Source: DAITQM01 sp036832975
GTDB lineage: Bacteria; Pseudomonadota; Gammaproteobacteria; Xanthomonadales; Wenzhouxiangellaceae
NCBI GenBank assembly: GCA_036832975.1
Contig: DAITQM010000008.1
Coordinates: 23,080-87,079 of the forward strand
Length of the DNA stretch: 64,000 nt
Direction of reading: 5' to 3'
Shown here: piece after piece, positions 41,591 through 49,961 of the stretch
How the letters are laid out: each line of letters begins with the position of its first letter
Position numbering within the stretch: position 1 is the first letter of the stretch
Translations under genes and position numbers: made by a program
Notes under the pieces: generated by a model
The model's database searches: none
The model's input: the letters and a program-made list of their open reading frames with translations, nothing else
What the model was told of the DNA's origin: nothing

Positions 41591-42739
41591 ATGGACTTGA
41601 GCACGGTACGAAATCGCAATCGTTTGAAGCTGCGGCGCGAGCCGTACTGGCAGAAATTAGGCAACGGCAAAGCCATCGGTTATCGCCCTTCGCGTGCCAG
41701 CAATGGCGGGTCATGGATCGCGCGCCTGTATGACCCCGAGACTGGCAAGCGAGTGTTCAAATCACTGCGAGACTACGGCCACCTGCCTGCGTGTGAGCGT
41801 TTCGACATCGCCAAGCGTGACGCCGAGGCGTGGTTTCAACACCTGAATGCCGGGGGCGTGCATGAAGTTGTGACCGTAGCCGATGCCTGCCGGCGCTATG
41901 CGGCCGAACGGCCCGAAGCCGGTGAGCGGTTCGCGCGATATTTGTACGACGATCCCCTGGCCAGGATCGCATTGCCGAAACTCACCGACCGCCACGTGCG
42001 CGCCTGGCGCGAGCGGCTGGCCGCCCGTCCGGCCAGGGTGTCGCGGCACAAGGGTGACGAGCAAGTAACAAGACCACGTTCGCCGGCCACGCTGAACCGC
42101 GATCTGACGGCGTTACGCGCGGCCCTGAATGCCGCCCTGGACCGGCGCGAGGTGCTGAACGATCATGCGTGGCGCGTTGCGCTGCGCCCCGTGAAAGGCG
42201 CTAGCCAGCGGCGTAATCTGTATCTTGATCGCGCACAGCGGCGCATGCTGCTTGATGCGCTGCCATCCGACGCCGCCGCTTTCGCGCGTGGTCTATGTCT
42301 GTTGCCGCTGCGGCCTGGTGCGCTGGCGAATTTACGCACCGGCGACTTCGATGCGCGGCGCATGGAGTTGACCGTATCCCGCGACAAGGCCGGGGGCGGT
42401 CGCCGGATTCTACTTCCGGAAGCAACGGCGGCGCTGTTGCGCGAGCAAGCACGAAGCAAACTCCCAGCCGCACCGCTGTTCGCACGCGCCAATGGCGAAG
42501 CCTGGTGCAAGGATGCCTGGAAGAAACCAATCAAAGAAGCAGCGCGCAAAGCCGGATTGCCGGCGGCGACCACGGCCTACACGCTGCGGCATTCGACGAT
42601 CACGGACTTGGTGCAAAGCGGCCTGGACCTGCTGACCATCGCCCAGGTATCCGGCACGTCTGTCGCCATGATCGAACAGCACTATGGCCACCTGCAACGC
42701 CAGCGCGCGGCCGAAGCATTAGCCGAGCTTGCGCTATGA
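41591..42739 (+). CDS. Island integrase (tyrosine recombinase)
   Basis: The 382-residue protein has a basic DNA-binding N-terminus and a C-terminal catalytic domain. The first arginine is in LLPLRPGALANLRTGD (near residue 238), the histidine-arginine box is TAYTLRHSTITDLVQ, a later H/K position is IAQVSGTS and the nucleophile tyrosine is in MIEQHYGHL. It sits 155 bases inside attL and should catalyse insertion at tRNA-Arg(CCG). Its stop overlaps the next gene's ATG by four bases. Confidence 0.92.
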   Translation: MDLSTVRNRNRLKLRREPYWQKLGNGKAIGYRPSRASNGGSWIARLYDPETGKRVFKSLRDYGHLPACERFDIAKRDAEAWFQHLNAGGVHEVVTVADACRRYAAERPEAGERFARYLYDDPLARIALPKLTDRHVRAWRERLAARPARVSRHKGDEQVTRPRSPATLNRDLTALRAALNAALDRREVLNDHAWRVALRPVKGASQRRNLYLDRAQRRMLLDALPSDAAAFARGLCLLPLRPGALANLRTGDFDARRMELTVSRDKAGGGRRILLPEATAALLREQARSKLPAAPLFARANGEAWCKDAWKKPIKEAARKAGLPAATTAYTLRHSTITDLVQSGLDLLTIAQVSGTSVAMIEQHYGHLQRQRAAEALAELAL

Positions 42740-43461
42740 AGAAGCATAATGCTGTTATCGACTCTGAATTGATAGAGCAAACGCGCGCGGATGTCTGCGA
42801 CTTCTTTCGGCGCACTTTCCCGAACTTAACCGATTGTACGTTAGATAACTTCGTCTCCGACACGGTCCCGCCGTCCTTGGAAAATGAGGCGCGTACTGGT
42901 CGCATTGAGTATCTTATCAACGAAGCAAGCAAAGGCGATGAGGTTGCATGGGTGAAGATCGAACGATTGGTGAAAAGCTTTGAAGAGTATCAACAACCAA
43001 TGCCACCGATAATGGCGGGCTTTTTCTTAAAGGTAATGCGTGACGAGCTAAAGCGTCCGCGCAGACGTGGACGAAGCCCGTATCCGAAATTCAACCGCGA
43101 TCAGTTGATTGCCCAGGCTGTTCAATTCGCCAGGGAACAAATACCCAGCCTGCACGCAACCCGCAATGAGGCAAGCGAAAACCCGTCCGCGTGTTCGCTG
43201 GTCGCCGAATGCCTGGCCGAAGTTGGTATCCCTATAAAAGAACAGGCTGTCGTTCATATCTGGCAAGAACGTAAGTCCGAATATCCGGCCGAGGAGGAAG
43301 TAAACCCAGGTCACGCCATTGCTAAAATAAATGAGCGAATATACCTAAGCACAAGACCCTGGAGGACGCTGTTGCATGCGCGGATCGTGAACAGCGGGCA
43401 TGCCAGGCCGCCGGCGGGTATAGCGACCGGACGATCATTACCAGATCGGACGGCCAGATGA
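42736..43461 (+). CDS. Unknown island protein
   Basis: The 241-residue protein from ATG 42736 (MKKHNAVIDSELIEQTRADV) is coupled to the integrase by an ATGA overlap. It is soluble and charged, with no motif recognised; RPRRRGRSPYPKFN near residue 105 is a basic patch. It could be a regulator or an anti-phage gene of the satellite. The frame upstream of the ATG is a shadow of the integrase. Confidence 0.6.
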   Translation: MKKHNAVIDSELIEQTRADVCDFFRRTFPNLTDCTLDNFVSDTVPPSLENEARTGRIEYLINEASKGDEVAWVKIERLVKSFEEYQQPMPPIMAGFFLKVMRDELKRPRRRGRSPYPKFNRDQLIAQAVQFAREQIPSLHATRNEASENPSACSLVAECLAEVGIPIKEQAVVHIWQERKSEYPAEEEVNPGHAIAKINERIYLSTRPWRTLLHARIVNSGHARPPAGIATGRSLPDRTAR

Positions 43462-43538
43462 TGCCGATATTCGCGGCGCGAAACGGTGACACGTTCGAGA
43501 CCTGGCAAGATTATCTGGCGATGCGGGACGAGGAGTGA
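43458..43538 (+). CDS. Very small ORF (26 residues)
   Basis: The frame reads MMPIFAARNGDTFETWQDYL plus six residues and overlaps the previous stop (ATGATGA). It is too short to assign; kept because of its tight coupling. The following 156 bases contain about four GCGCCTG repeats (43546-43573) and the ribosome site of the next gene. Confidence 0.3.
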   Translation: MMPIFAARNGDTFETWQDYLAMRDEE

Positions 43539-43694
43539 CATACCGAGCGCCTGGCGCCTGGCGCCTGGCGCCACTATTTACCGGCATGGGGTCGTTGTAA
43601 ACAATTCTGTGATATTTTTTAATATGACATTGGTTTTGCAGGGTGCCATTATCCATCCGAACCAGCGCAAACCGCTGCTGGACTGGAGGACAAA

Positions 43695-43904
43695 ATGGTA
43701 CAACCTGAAGCACCTAGCTATGCCGTCTTAACTGAAGCCTGCGCTGCTCACGGTATCCGCCGGAGCAAAGCATTCGAGTTAGCCAAACGCGGTCTGCTCG
43801 ATACATTCACCATCGGCCACCGCCGGTTCGTGTACCTTGAGAGCCTGCGGACGCTGCCGGAGCGGCTGGCCAAGCTCGATGCCGACCAAGCGGCCTGTCC
43901 ATGA
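43695..43904 (+). CDS. AlpA/excisionase-like HTH regulator
   Basis: The 69-residue protein has the MerR-type small HTH pattern: YAVLTEACAAHGIRRSKAFELAKRGLL then FTIGHRRFVYLESLRTLPERL. Proteins of this type (AlpA) act as excisionase or activator of satellites. GGAGGA is placed 6-10 bases before the ATG. Overlaps the following CHC2 gene by four bases, consistent with a single operon up to the terminase gene. Confidence 0.78.
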   Translation: MVQPEAPSYAVLTEACAAHGIRRSKAFELAKRGLLDTFTIGHRRFVYLESLRTLPERLAKLDADQAACP

Positions 43905-44389
43905 ATGCCCAACGAACAACGCCGCCCGAAGGCGGCGTCGGAAAGGGGCTGGCAGGCCACAACACTTTCGGCAGTAATTGTAACCCCGCCGACCTGCTGC
44001 TGCAACGCCTCGAAGCCGTTCGCCAGACCGGCCCCGACGCCTGGCTGGCCCGCTGCCCTGCCCATGACGACCGCTCCCCGTCGCTATCAATTAAACAGGC
44101 CGGGGACCGCCTGTTGGTTCACTGTTTCACAGGATGCGCGGCCGATAGTGTGATGGCTGCCGTCGGGCTCACCCTGGCCGACCTTTTCGACAAACCCCTG
44201 GCCCACCACCTGCCGCCGGCATCGCGCCGTGAGCGCGTGCGATACGGCCAGGCGATGGATGCTCTTCGCGTTCTGGCCCACGAGGCGCTTGTAGTCCAGA
44301 TCGCCGCCGAGACCTTGGCCGGCTGCGATGAGCGCCTGGCGCTGGCCGTCGAGCGCATCCGCCGGGCGCGGGAGGTGGCGTTATGTTGA
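43901..44389 (+). CDS. CHC2 zinc-finger protein (primase-type)
   Basis: The 162-residue protein contains the zinc ligands in CPAHDDRSPSLSIKQ (C and H) and LLVHCFTGCAADSV (two C), the CHC2 finger used by DNA primases to bind template. The primase catalytic domain is absent. It probably recruits replication proteins to the island origin together with the following DUF3631 ATPase and TOPRIM protein. Confidence 0.82.
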   Translation: MNAQRTTPPEGGVGKGLAGHNTFGSNCNPADLLLQRLEAVRQTGPDAWLARCPAHDDRSPSLSIKQAGDRLLVHCFTGCAADSVMAAVGLTLADLFDKPLAHHLPPASRRERVRYGQAMDALRVLAHEALVVQIAAETLAGCDERLALAVERIRRAREVALC

Positions 44390-45897
44390 TCCGCGATGAG
44401 CAACGCCACGAACAAGAGCGGCTAGATGCAGCGCAGCAACGGTTAGACGCTGATCGCGAATCGAAGCCCGATAACGCCGAACTCGCGCGCCTGGCCGCAC
44501 TCGATCCGGTGTCCTATGACCGCGAGCGCAAAGAGGCCGCTAAGCGCCTTGGCTGTCGTATCGCAACACTCGATGCGGAGGTTGCGAATTTACGCCCGCC
44601 CGACGATGCGAACAGCGCTGGCCGCCAACTACCTTTCCCCGAAGTAGAGCCATACCCGGAGAAGGTCATCGCGGCCGAGGTGCTGGACGAGGTGCTCGAC
44701 CTGATTACGCGCCACGTAGTCGCCGAGCCGCATACCCTGCACGCGGCAACATTGTGGGCGGTAATGACCTGGTTTGCCGACCATGCCACGGTGTTGCCGC
44801 TAGCGGTCATTACGGCGCCGGAAAAAGGCTGCGGGAAGACCACGCTGTTATCCGTCCTGGGCCAATTGGCCCGGCGGCCGCTGCTCGCCTCGAACATTTC
44901 GCCGGCCGCGCTGTTTCGGTGCGTGGAGGCATGGACGCCGTCGCTATTGATCGACGAAGCCGACACCTTCGCCAAGGACAACGAAGAACTGCGCGGCATC
45001 ATAAATTCAGGGCATACCCGCGAGACGGCGAGAGTTATCCGTGCTGTTGAGATATCTGGCGAATTTGAGCCGTGCGTTTTCAGTACATGGGGGCCGAAAG
45101 CTCTGGCCGGCATCGGCCACCTACCCGAAACGATAATGTCGCGGGCTGTTGTTCTAACACTGCGCCGAGCGCTGCCGAATGAGCGCGTCGCGAACCTACG
45201 CCACGCCGACCGCGCCCCCTTTGATGCGGTGCAGCAAAAGCTAGCGCGCTGGGCTGAGGATGACGGAGCGACCTTCGCCACGCTGCGCCCGACCATGCCG
45301 GAGTTGTCGAACCGGTCGGCCGACAACTGGGAGCCCCTGTTTGCCTTGGCCGATCTGGCGGGTGAGGTGTGGCCCGACCGTGCTCGACAGGCGGCGCGGA
45401 TGCTGACCGATGCCGACCACGATGTACCGAGCATTGGCGAAGAACTCTTGGCCGATATCCAGGCCGCCTTCAATGGATCGGATCGAATTTCGAGTGAGGT
45501 TTTGCTTGAGCGACTGACCGCCGACCCCGAGGCGCGATGGGCGAGTTGGAATCGGGGTAAGCCCATGGGTGCGCGCCAACTCGCCGGGCGACTAGACAAG
45601 TTCAAAATCAAGCCGCGCACGATTCGGATCGGCGACCTGACTATCAAAGGTTACCTGCGCGACCAGTTCGAGGACGCTTTTTCGCGCTACCTGTCCGCCA
45701 CCCCCCCCCTTGTATCCGTAACACCGTCACAACGTAGTAACGGCGCGGGTTCCAGCGATTTTCGATCCGTAACAACGACCCCCAATGTTACGGATGCGAA
45801 AACGCCGAAAGCCTTGCAGGACAAGGCTTGTGACGGTGTTACGGATAGAAACCCCCTAGAGCGGCAAGAAGGAAAAAAATCGGAGGGCTGGCTATGA
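44383..45897 (+). CDS. DUF3631 P-loop ATPase (replication helicase-like)
   Basis: The 504-residue protein has a P-loop VITAPEKGCGKTTLL near residue 145, Walker B LLIDEADTF, and IINSGHTRETARVIR with TWGPKALAGIGHLPETIMSR, a clear DUF3631 pattern. The C-terminal half is basic and polar. DUF3631 proteins in mobile elements act as replicative helicase/initiators. The N-terminal 100 residues are highly charged (coiled). Confidence 0.85.
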   Translation: MLIRDEQRHEQERLDAAQQRLDADRESKPDNAELARLAALDPVSYDRERKEAAKRLGCRIATLDAEVANLRPPDDANSAGRQLPFPEVEPYPEKVIAAEVLDEVLDLITRHVVAEPHTLHAATLWAVMTWFADHATVLPLAVITAPEKGCGKTTLLSVLGQLARRPLLASNISPAALFRCVEAWTPSLLIDEADTFAKDNEELRGIINSGHTRETARVIRAVEISGEFEPCVFSTWGPKALAGIGHLPETIMSRAVVLTLRRALPNERVANLRHADRAPFDAVQQKLARWAEDDGATFATLRPTMPELSNRSADNWEPLFALADLAGEVWPDRARQAARMLTDADHDVPSIGEELLADIQAAFNGSDRISSEVLLERLTADPEARWASWNRGKPMGARQLAGRLDKFKIKPRTIRIGDLTIKGYLRDQFEDAFSRYLSATPPLVSVTPSQRSNGAGSSDFRSVTTTPNVTDAKTPKALQDKACDGVTDRNPLERQEGKKSEGWL

Positions 45898-46415
45898 GCG
45901 CCGCCACCCTGCTTGCTGATCTGGACCGAGCCGGCGTTCGAGTCGAAGCGGTCGGCGACCGACTTCACTGGCAAGGCCCGATTACGCCAGAGTTGCGCCA
46001 GGAACTTGCTGTACACAAGGCGGCCATCCTGGCGTTGCTCGCCCCGGCTAATGACGCCGCCGACCGGCTTCGACCGCCTGTCGAAACCTGCGCGCCGGTG
46101 CCGCTGGTGCGCTGCGGCCAATGCCGGCACTACGAGCAGGACGCGATCAACCCACCGCAGGGGCTGGGGCGGTGCAAGCTGGGAGCGCAAGGCAACCGCC
46201 TACCGTGGCCGAATGCAATCCGGCGCTGCCGGAGCTGGTACCCCACCCCTGGCGCTTTACTGGCGATCTGTCGCACCGCCTGCGAGGGGCTGCCGCTGGA
46301 TCACGTGGCCCTGGCGCGGTTGTTGGAGAAAACGGGCGACCCCGGCTTGATGGCGCCACCACCAACCGTTCGCCAGGTTGCTGAACTGGTGGCGGAACGG
46401 GGGTGGGCCGAATGA
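45894..46415 (+). CDS. TubC-N-terminal-like protein with zinc-type cysteines
   Basis: The 173-residue protein begins MSAATLLADLDRAGVRVEAV and GDRLHWQGPITPELRQELAVH, which matches the TubC docking fold often found in mobile-element proteins. A cysteine cluster follows: CGQCRHY ... GRCKLGAQ ... RRCRSW. It likely bridges replication proteins. Both flanks overlap by four bases. Confidence 0.65.
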   Translation: MSAATLLADLDRAGVRVEAVGDRLHWQGPITPELRQELAVHKAAILALLAPANDAADRLRPPVETCAPVPLVRCGQCRHYEQDAINPPQGLGRCKLGAQGNRLPWPNAIRRCRSWYPTPGALLAICRTACEGLPLDHVALARLLEKTGDPGLMAPPPTVRQVAELVAERGWAE

Positions 46416-47437
46416 TCCCGACACGCTCACGTGGCCGGCAAAGTGCCGAGGCTGAGGCGCGCTACGAGGCCGAACTGCAATCCTTTTGTGACCTGATTCT
46501 GCAAATCAATAGTTCACTTGATTTTCGAGTATCAAGTCGCGGCTGGTGCTACCAACTCGAAGAACACGGACTCAAAAAAGGCGACTTCGGTCGCGCGCAG
46601 ACCCTCATTAACGACTGCCGCAAGTCTGGCCTGCTGCCGCTGGATATCTGTTCCGAGGATAGTTCGCGCCAAGCAGATAACACCGATATGGCGACCGCGT
46701 TCGAGTTAGGGCAGACCATCGAGGAAGCCGTCCAGGAAGAACTGATAGAGATCGAGAACGCAAGGCAAGACGCCATCGAGTGTGCAGGGTCTAGCTATCG
46801 GCCGTTCGGGTTCTGGTTCGAGCAGGACTGCTATATCGAGATGCTGGTCGAGAAGATCGACCTTAAGGAACTATTTCGAGGTATCTGCCGGCAGTATTAC
46901 ATCCCGCTGGCCAACTCGCGCGGCTGGCCGGACCTGAACTCGCGTGCCGCGATGATGCACCGATTCCAGGAAATGGAAAACTTGGGCAAGCGCTGTGTCC
47001 TGCTGTACTGCGGCGACCATGATCCGGCCGGTCTGTGCATTAGCGACTCACTGCGGTCGATGTTTGCAGACCTATCTGGCGCAGTCGGCTGGAATCCATC
47101 GAACCTGACCATCGAACGGTTCGGACTCAATGCCGAGTTCATCAACGAAAACAAGCTGACGTGGATCGACGGACTGGAAACCGGGTCGGGTCGCAATCTC
47201 GAAGACCCGCGCCACAATGACCACCACAAGCCATACGTCCAGGACTATCTGCGCGAGTTCGGCGCACGCAAGGTCGAGGCTAATGCACTGGTAACACGAC
47301 CCGCTGCTGGCCGCAAATTATGTCTTGAAGCAATTTGTAAATACCTGCCAGTCGATGCGCCGGACATGTACGACCGCACGTGCCGCGAAATGCAGCAGCA
47401 GATCAACGATCTGGTTATCGAAGCACTGGAGAATTGA
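46412..47437 (+). CDS. TOPRIM-like island protein of unknown function
   Basis: The 341-residue protein has CVLLYCGDHDPAGLCISDSL (near residue 200), like the Toprim DxD motif of topoisomerase VI subunit A and primases, and SFCDLILQINSSLDFRVSSRGWCYQLEEHG at the N-terminus, which resembles a winged-helix. The conserved Glu of Toprim may be in EMLVEKID. It is not assigned to a named family. It is the last gene of the replication module. Confidence 0.62.
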   Translation: MIPTRSRGRQSAEAEARYEAELQSFCDLILQINSSLDFRVSSRGWCYQLEEHGLKKGDFGRAQTLINDCRKSGLLPLDICSEDSSRQADNTDMATAFELGQTIEEAVQEELIEIENARQDAIECAGSSYRPFGFWFEQDCYIEMLVEKIDLKELFRGICRQYYIPLANSRGWPDLNSRAAMMHRFQEMENLGKRCVLLYCGDHDPAGLCISDSLRSMFADLSGAVGWNPSNLTIERFGLNAEFINENKLTWIDGLETGSGRNLEDPRHNDHHKPYVQDYLREFGARKVEANALVTRPAAGRKLCLEAICKYLPVDAPDMYDRTCREMQQQINDLVIEALEN

Positions 47438-47593
47438 GCATGAGCGGCCGAGAGCATGCCCAATAAGCCGCCAGAAACGCGCCACAAGCTCACGCAGGCC
47501 GCTGGATGGGTGAGTGCAAGGCATCGAGCCGAAAGGCCGCAGAAGCGGCGCTAGCGGCTCGAATTAGCGCAAACTAAGGCGGAGAATTATCCG
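47438..47593 (+). other. Gap before the terminase gene with short frames
   Basis: Only a 32-codon frame (47456, MPNKPPETRHKLTQAAGWVS) and overlapping short frames are open. The region may hold a small DNA-binding protein or be untranslated; nothing firm. Confidence 0.3.
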
Positions 47594-48004
47594 ATGACGA
47601 AACCGACTAAACCACGCGGCAGGCCGTCGAAATATACTCGGGCATTGGGCGAGGAAATCTGCATACGCATGATGGGCGGCGAGTCGTTGACCAGAATATG
47701 CAGCGATCCGACAATGCCGGGCCGGTCAACAGTCTATGACTGGCTAGCTGACAAAAAGAAGTTTCGGGATATGTTCGCGATTGCGAGAGAACTCCAGATA
47801 GACTTCTTCACGGATCGGATGATTGAGATATTCGACTCGGTGCTAGCAGGCAAGATTACCCCCGATGCCGCCAACATCGCATCGAAGGCGCTGATGTGGC
47901 AGGCCGATTCGATCATGCTGGGACGCCGTGGGGCGCAGGTTGCTAATTCCAGATCGTCGCCGCCGGTTCAATATGAGGTCGCAGCCCGGCGGCGCGATCC
48001 GTAG
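47594..48004 (+). CDS. Terminase small subunit-like protein
   Basis: The 136-residue protein begins MTKPTKPRGRPSKYTRALGE and continues EICIRMMGGESLTRICSDP and PGRSTVYDWLADKKKFRDMF, an HTH of phage terminase small subunits. The C-terminal helix ITPDAANIASKALMWQADSI is usual for them. A lone TerS without large terminase, portal or capsid genes is a hallmark of phage satellites, which use it to redirect packaging by a helper phage. Confidence 0.82.
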   Translation: MTKPTKPRGRPSKYTRALGEEICIRMMGGESLTRICSDPTMPGRSTVYDWLADKKKFRDMFAIARELQIDFFTDRMIEIFDSVLAGKITPDAANIASKALMWQADSIMLGRRGAQVANSRSSPPVQYEVAARRRDP

Positions 48005-48042
48005 CCGGTATTCCCGGACGGCTTTACGCGCGCGCGCGAGGC

Positions 48043-48369
48043 ATGACATCTTCTGGCGAGTATATTTTGGACCCGCCTAAAGAGCCGGGCACCTGCGGAG
48101 CGCGCACCCGTGCGGGCGGGTATTGCCGCCGCCGGCCGCTCAAGGGTAAGCGCCGATGTCGCCTGCATGGCGGATTGTCCACCGGACCGCGAACCGACGT
48201 AGGGCGCGCCGTAGTGGCTATTGCACAGCGCCGGCGGTGGGGATCGCTGGATCATGCGCAACCCTTTCAGCGCAGGGTGGCCGGCTTGATGAGGGTAAAA
48301 CCCCATGAAGGCCGATCCGATAATGGCGCACCGCCGAAACAGCCACCGCAAGCGGTTTACGTAAAATAG
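48043..48369 (+). CDS. HGG-motif phage-type protein
   Basis: The 108-residue basic protein has CGARTRAGGYCRRRPLKGKR then CRLHGGLSTGPRTDVGR, the HGGxxTGPRT motif of small proteins found beside terminases in prophages. Four cysteines and histidine may bind zinc. Function is unproven. It is the last gene before attR. Confidence 0.75.
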   Translation: MTSSGEYILDPPKEPGTCGARTRAGGYCRRRPLKGKRRCRLHGGLSTGPRTDVGRAVVAIAQRRRWGSLDHAQPFQRRVAGLMRVKPHEGRSDNGAPPKQPPQAVYVK

Positions 48370-48429
48370 AAAGAAATAGAACGAAGCAGTTCGTAGCTGG
48401 CTGCGCCACGTCCCGAAACCCTCATTTTC

Positions 48430-48504
48430 GCAGCGCGGTTTGCCGTACTTTTGCCGTACTGGCGGATTTTCGGCGGGTAAACCGCGCGTAAGTCATTGAT
48501 TTAT
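48430..48504 (+). promoter_or_regulatory. Candidate integrase arm-binding repeats at the right end
   Basis: GCAGCGCGGTTTGCCGTACT (48430) and GTAAGTCATTGATTTAT (48488) match the left-end copies. GCCGTACT is itself repeated at 48453. Confidence 0.55.
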
Positions 48505-48554
48505 TGGCGCGCCCGAGAGGATTCGAACCTCTGACCCCTGCCTTCGGAGGGCAG
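48503..48554 (+). other. Right attachment site (attR), 3' part of tRNA-Arg
   Basis: The second copy of the 52-bp core. It forms the end of the functional tRNA gene, so integration restored the tRNA. Confidence 0.93.
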
Positions 48555-48581
48555 TACTCTATCCAGCTGAGCTACGGGCGC
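48505..48581 (-). tRNA. tRNA-Arg (anticodon CCG)
   Basis: On the minus strand the gene runs from GCGCCCG (acceptor) through a D-arm GCTCAGCTGGATAGAG, an anticodon arm with loop CTCCGAA, T-arm GAGGTTCGAATCCTC and CGGGCGC-G-CCA. CCA is encoded. It reads CGG codons and is the integration target of the island. Confidence 0.96.
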
Positions 48582-48607
48582 TTGGGGGTATTTTACTCGT
48601 CTTTTTG

Positions 48608-49429
48608 TTATTGGCCCACATCGAGGTAGCGGCTGAAGATTTTTTGCAGGTCACCGTTTTCGGCGAGGCGGGCCAAAATCTCGTTGTCGGCTTCGATTTC
48701 TTCAGCGCTGGTCGTTTTGCGACTGAACATCAAGTTGACCGGCCGCTCGCCGATGGTCAGGCCGCTGCGGGTGATCTGGCCCTGCCAGCCGTGCCGGCGG
48801 ATAATGGCGGCGGCAACGTAGGGATCTTCGAGAAAGCCGTCGATCTGGCCTTCGTTGAGCGCCGTGAAGTTCGATTCGGCGACTGCGGCGTAGATCCATT
48901 GCGCCGAGTATTTGGGCTCGGCTTGCAGACTTTCCAGTGGTTCGCCGTAGATGTAGCCGTCGGTCAGGCCGAGCCGAAATCCGCTGTCGAGCAGGTCGCG
49001 AAAATCAGCGGCTTTGACCTCACGGCCAGCGGGGATGAACAGTTCGAAATGCTCGTTGCGGTACGGCGCTGAAAACCAGGCGTAGCGTTCGCGCTCGGCA
49101 ACCGGCGTGGCGCCGGCCAGCACGGTCACTTCGCCATCGCGTAAAGCGCCGAGCAGCTCCAGCCATTGGCCGGTCCGGAAAGAGAGGGCGCAACCGCGCG
49201 CTTCGGCCAGGGCGCTGACGATTTCCACGTCGATGCCGCGCACCGTGCCATCGGCGGCCGTGAAGTGGTAGGGTTCCCACGGATCGAACCCCATCACGAT
49301 TTCACAAGGGGTGGTGACCGGCGGCGTTTCGCTCTGCTGGACCTGCGGGGTGTCGGCCTGTTGCTGGCAGGCGGCCAAGGTCAGGGCGACAAGTCCTGCC
49401 GGTAGGCCACGAAAAGGGTTGTGGTACAT
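48608..49429 (-). CDS. Amino-acid ABC transporter substrate-binding lipoprotein
   Basis: The 273-residue protein has a lipobox signal (LVALTLAACQQQ) and a type 3 solute-binding domain: IVMGFDPWEPYHFTAADGTVRGIDVEI, SAPYRNEHFELFIPAG, and IYAAVAESNFTALNEGQIDGFLEDPY. It likely binds polar amino acids in the periplasm. There is no ABC permease or ATPase next to it. The ATG at 49429 gives the normal signal; the frame is open to 49474. The gap 49430-49652 contains no gene. Confidence 0.85.
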   Translation of the reverse strand: MYHNPFRGLPAGLVALTLAACQQQADTPQVQQSETPPVTTPCEIVMGFDPWEPYHFTAADGTVRGIDVEIVSALAEARGCALSFRTGQWLELLGALRDGEVTVLAGATPVAERERYAWFSAPYRNEHFELFIPAGREVKAADFRDLLDSGFRLGLTDGYIYGEPLESLQAEPKYSAQWIYAAVAESNFTALNEGQIDGFLEDPYVAAAIIRRHGWQGQITRSGLTIGERPVNLMFSRKTTSAEEIEADNEILARLAENGDLQKIFSRYLDVGQ

Positions 49430-49652
49430 GGTCTGCTCCCATTTTTTCTTCGAACCTGATCCGCCCCTCGCCACGGGTGCACGGGGCCGCGGATCGGGTT
49501 CCGGTCAGCGGGATCACTGATCCCCGCGCCTTATCAGCTTACGCCGATTGGGCCGGGATGACAATACGCCCCGGCGCGCGCGACAATCCATCTGAACCGG
49601 GCGCGGCATCCGCCGTCCAATTGCTGTCCCCAAACGAATGGAGCGTTCTCGC

Positions 49653-49961
49653 ATGCCGCCACGACTTGTTTTGCGCACATTGGCCGAGCGCCTTCAGGTG
49701 GCCGCCGGACTGGCGACGATCGTGCTGGGCGTTGCGCTTTTGGCATTACTGGGCGCGACTTTGGCGCTGGCTTTCTTCGGTGCCGCGGCGGTGGTTTGGG
49801 CGGTTGCGATCATCCGCACTTGGCACGGGCGGCGGCTTTTCCGCCGGGCCAGCGGCACCGCCCGGTCCGAAACTCGCCGGGTTGTCCGCCTCGAGACGGG
49901 TGGCGATGGCCGGCGGCCCCGGCGGGGTATCGTGATCGAGGGACGCAGCCGCCGGTTGTGA
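49653..49961 (+). CDS. Small membrane protein overlapping the lpxL-like gene
   Basis: The 102-residue protein has two hydrophobic stretches (VAAGLATIVLGVALLALLG, LALAFFGAAAVVWAVAIIR) and a basic tail. Its last 216 bases are antisense to the 3' extension of the lipid A acyltransferase gene. At least one of the two frames in the overlap may be non-coding. Two membrane helices make this one plausible. Confidence 0.5.
   Translation: MPPRLVLRTLAERLQVAAGLATIVLGVALLALLGATLALAFFGAAAVVWAVAIIRTWHGRRLFRRASGTARSETRRVVRLETGGDGRRPRRGIVIEGRSRRL

Noticed and set aside
44514..45647. A 377-codon minus-strand frame in the island
   Set aside because: Antisense to the DUF3631 gene; serine/arginine-rich shadow.
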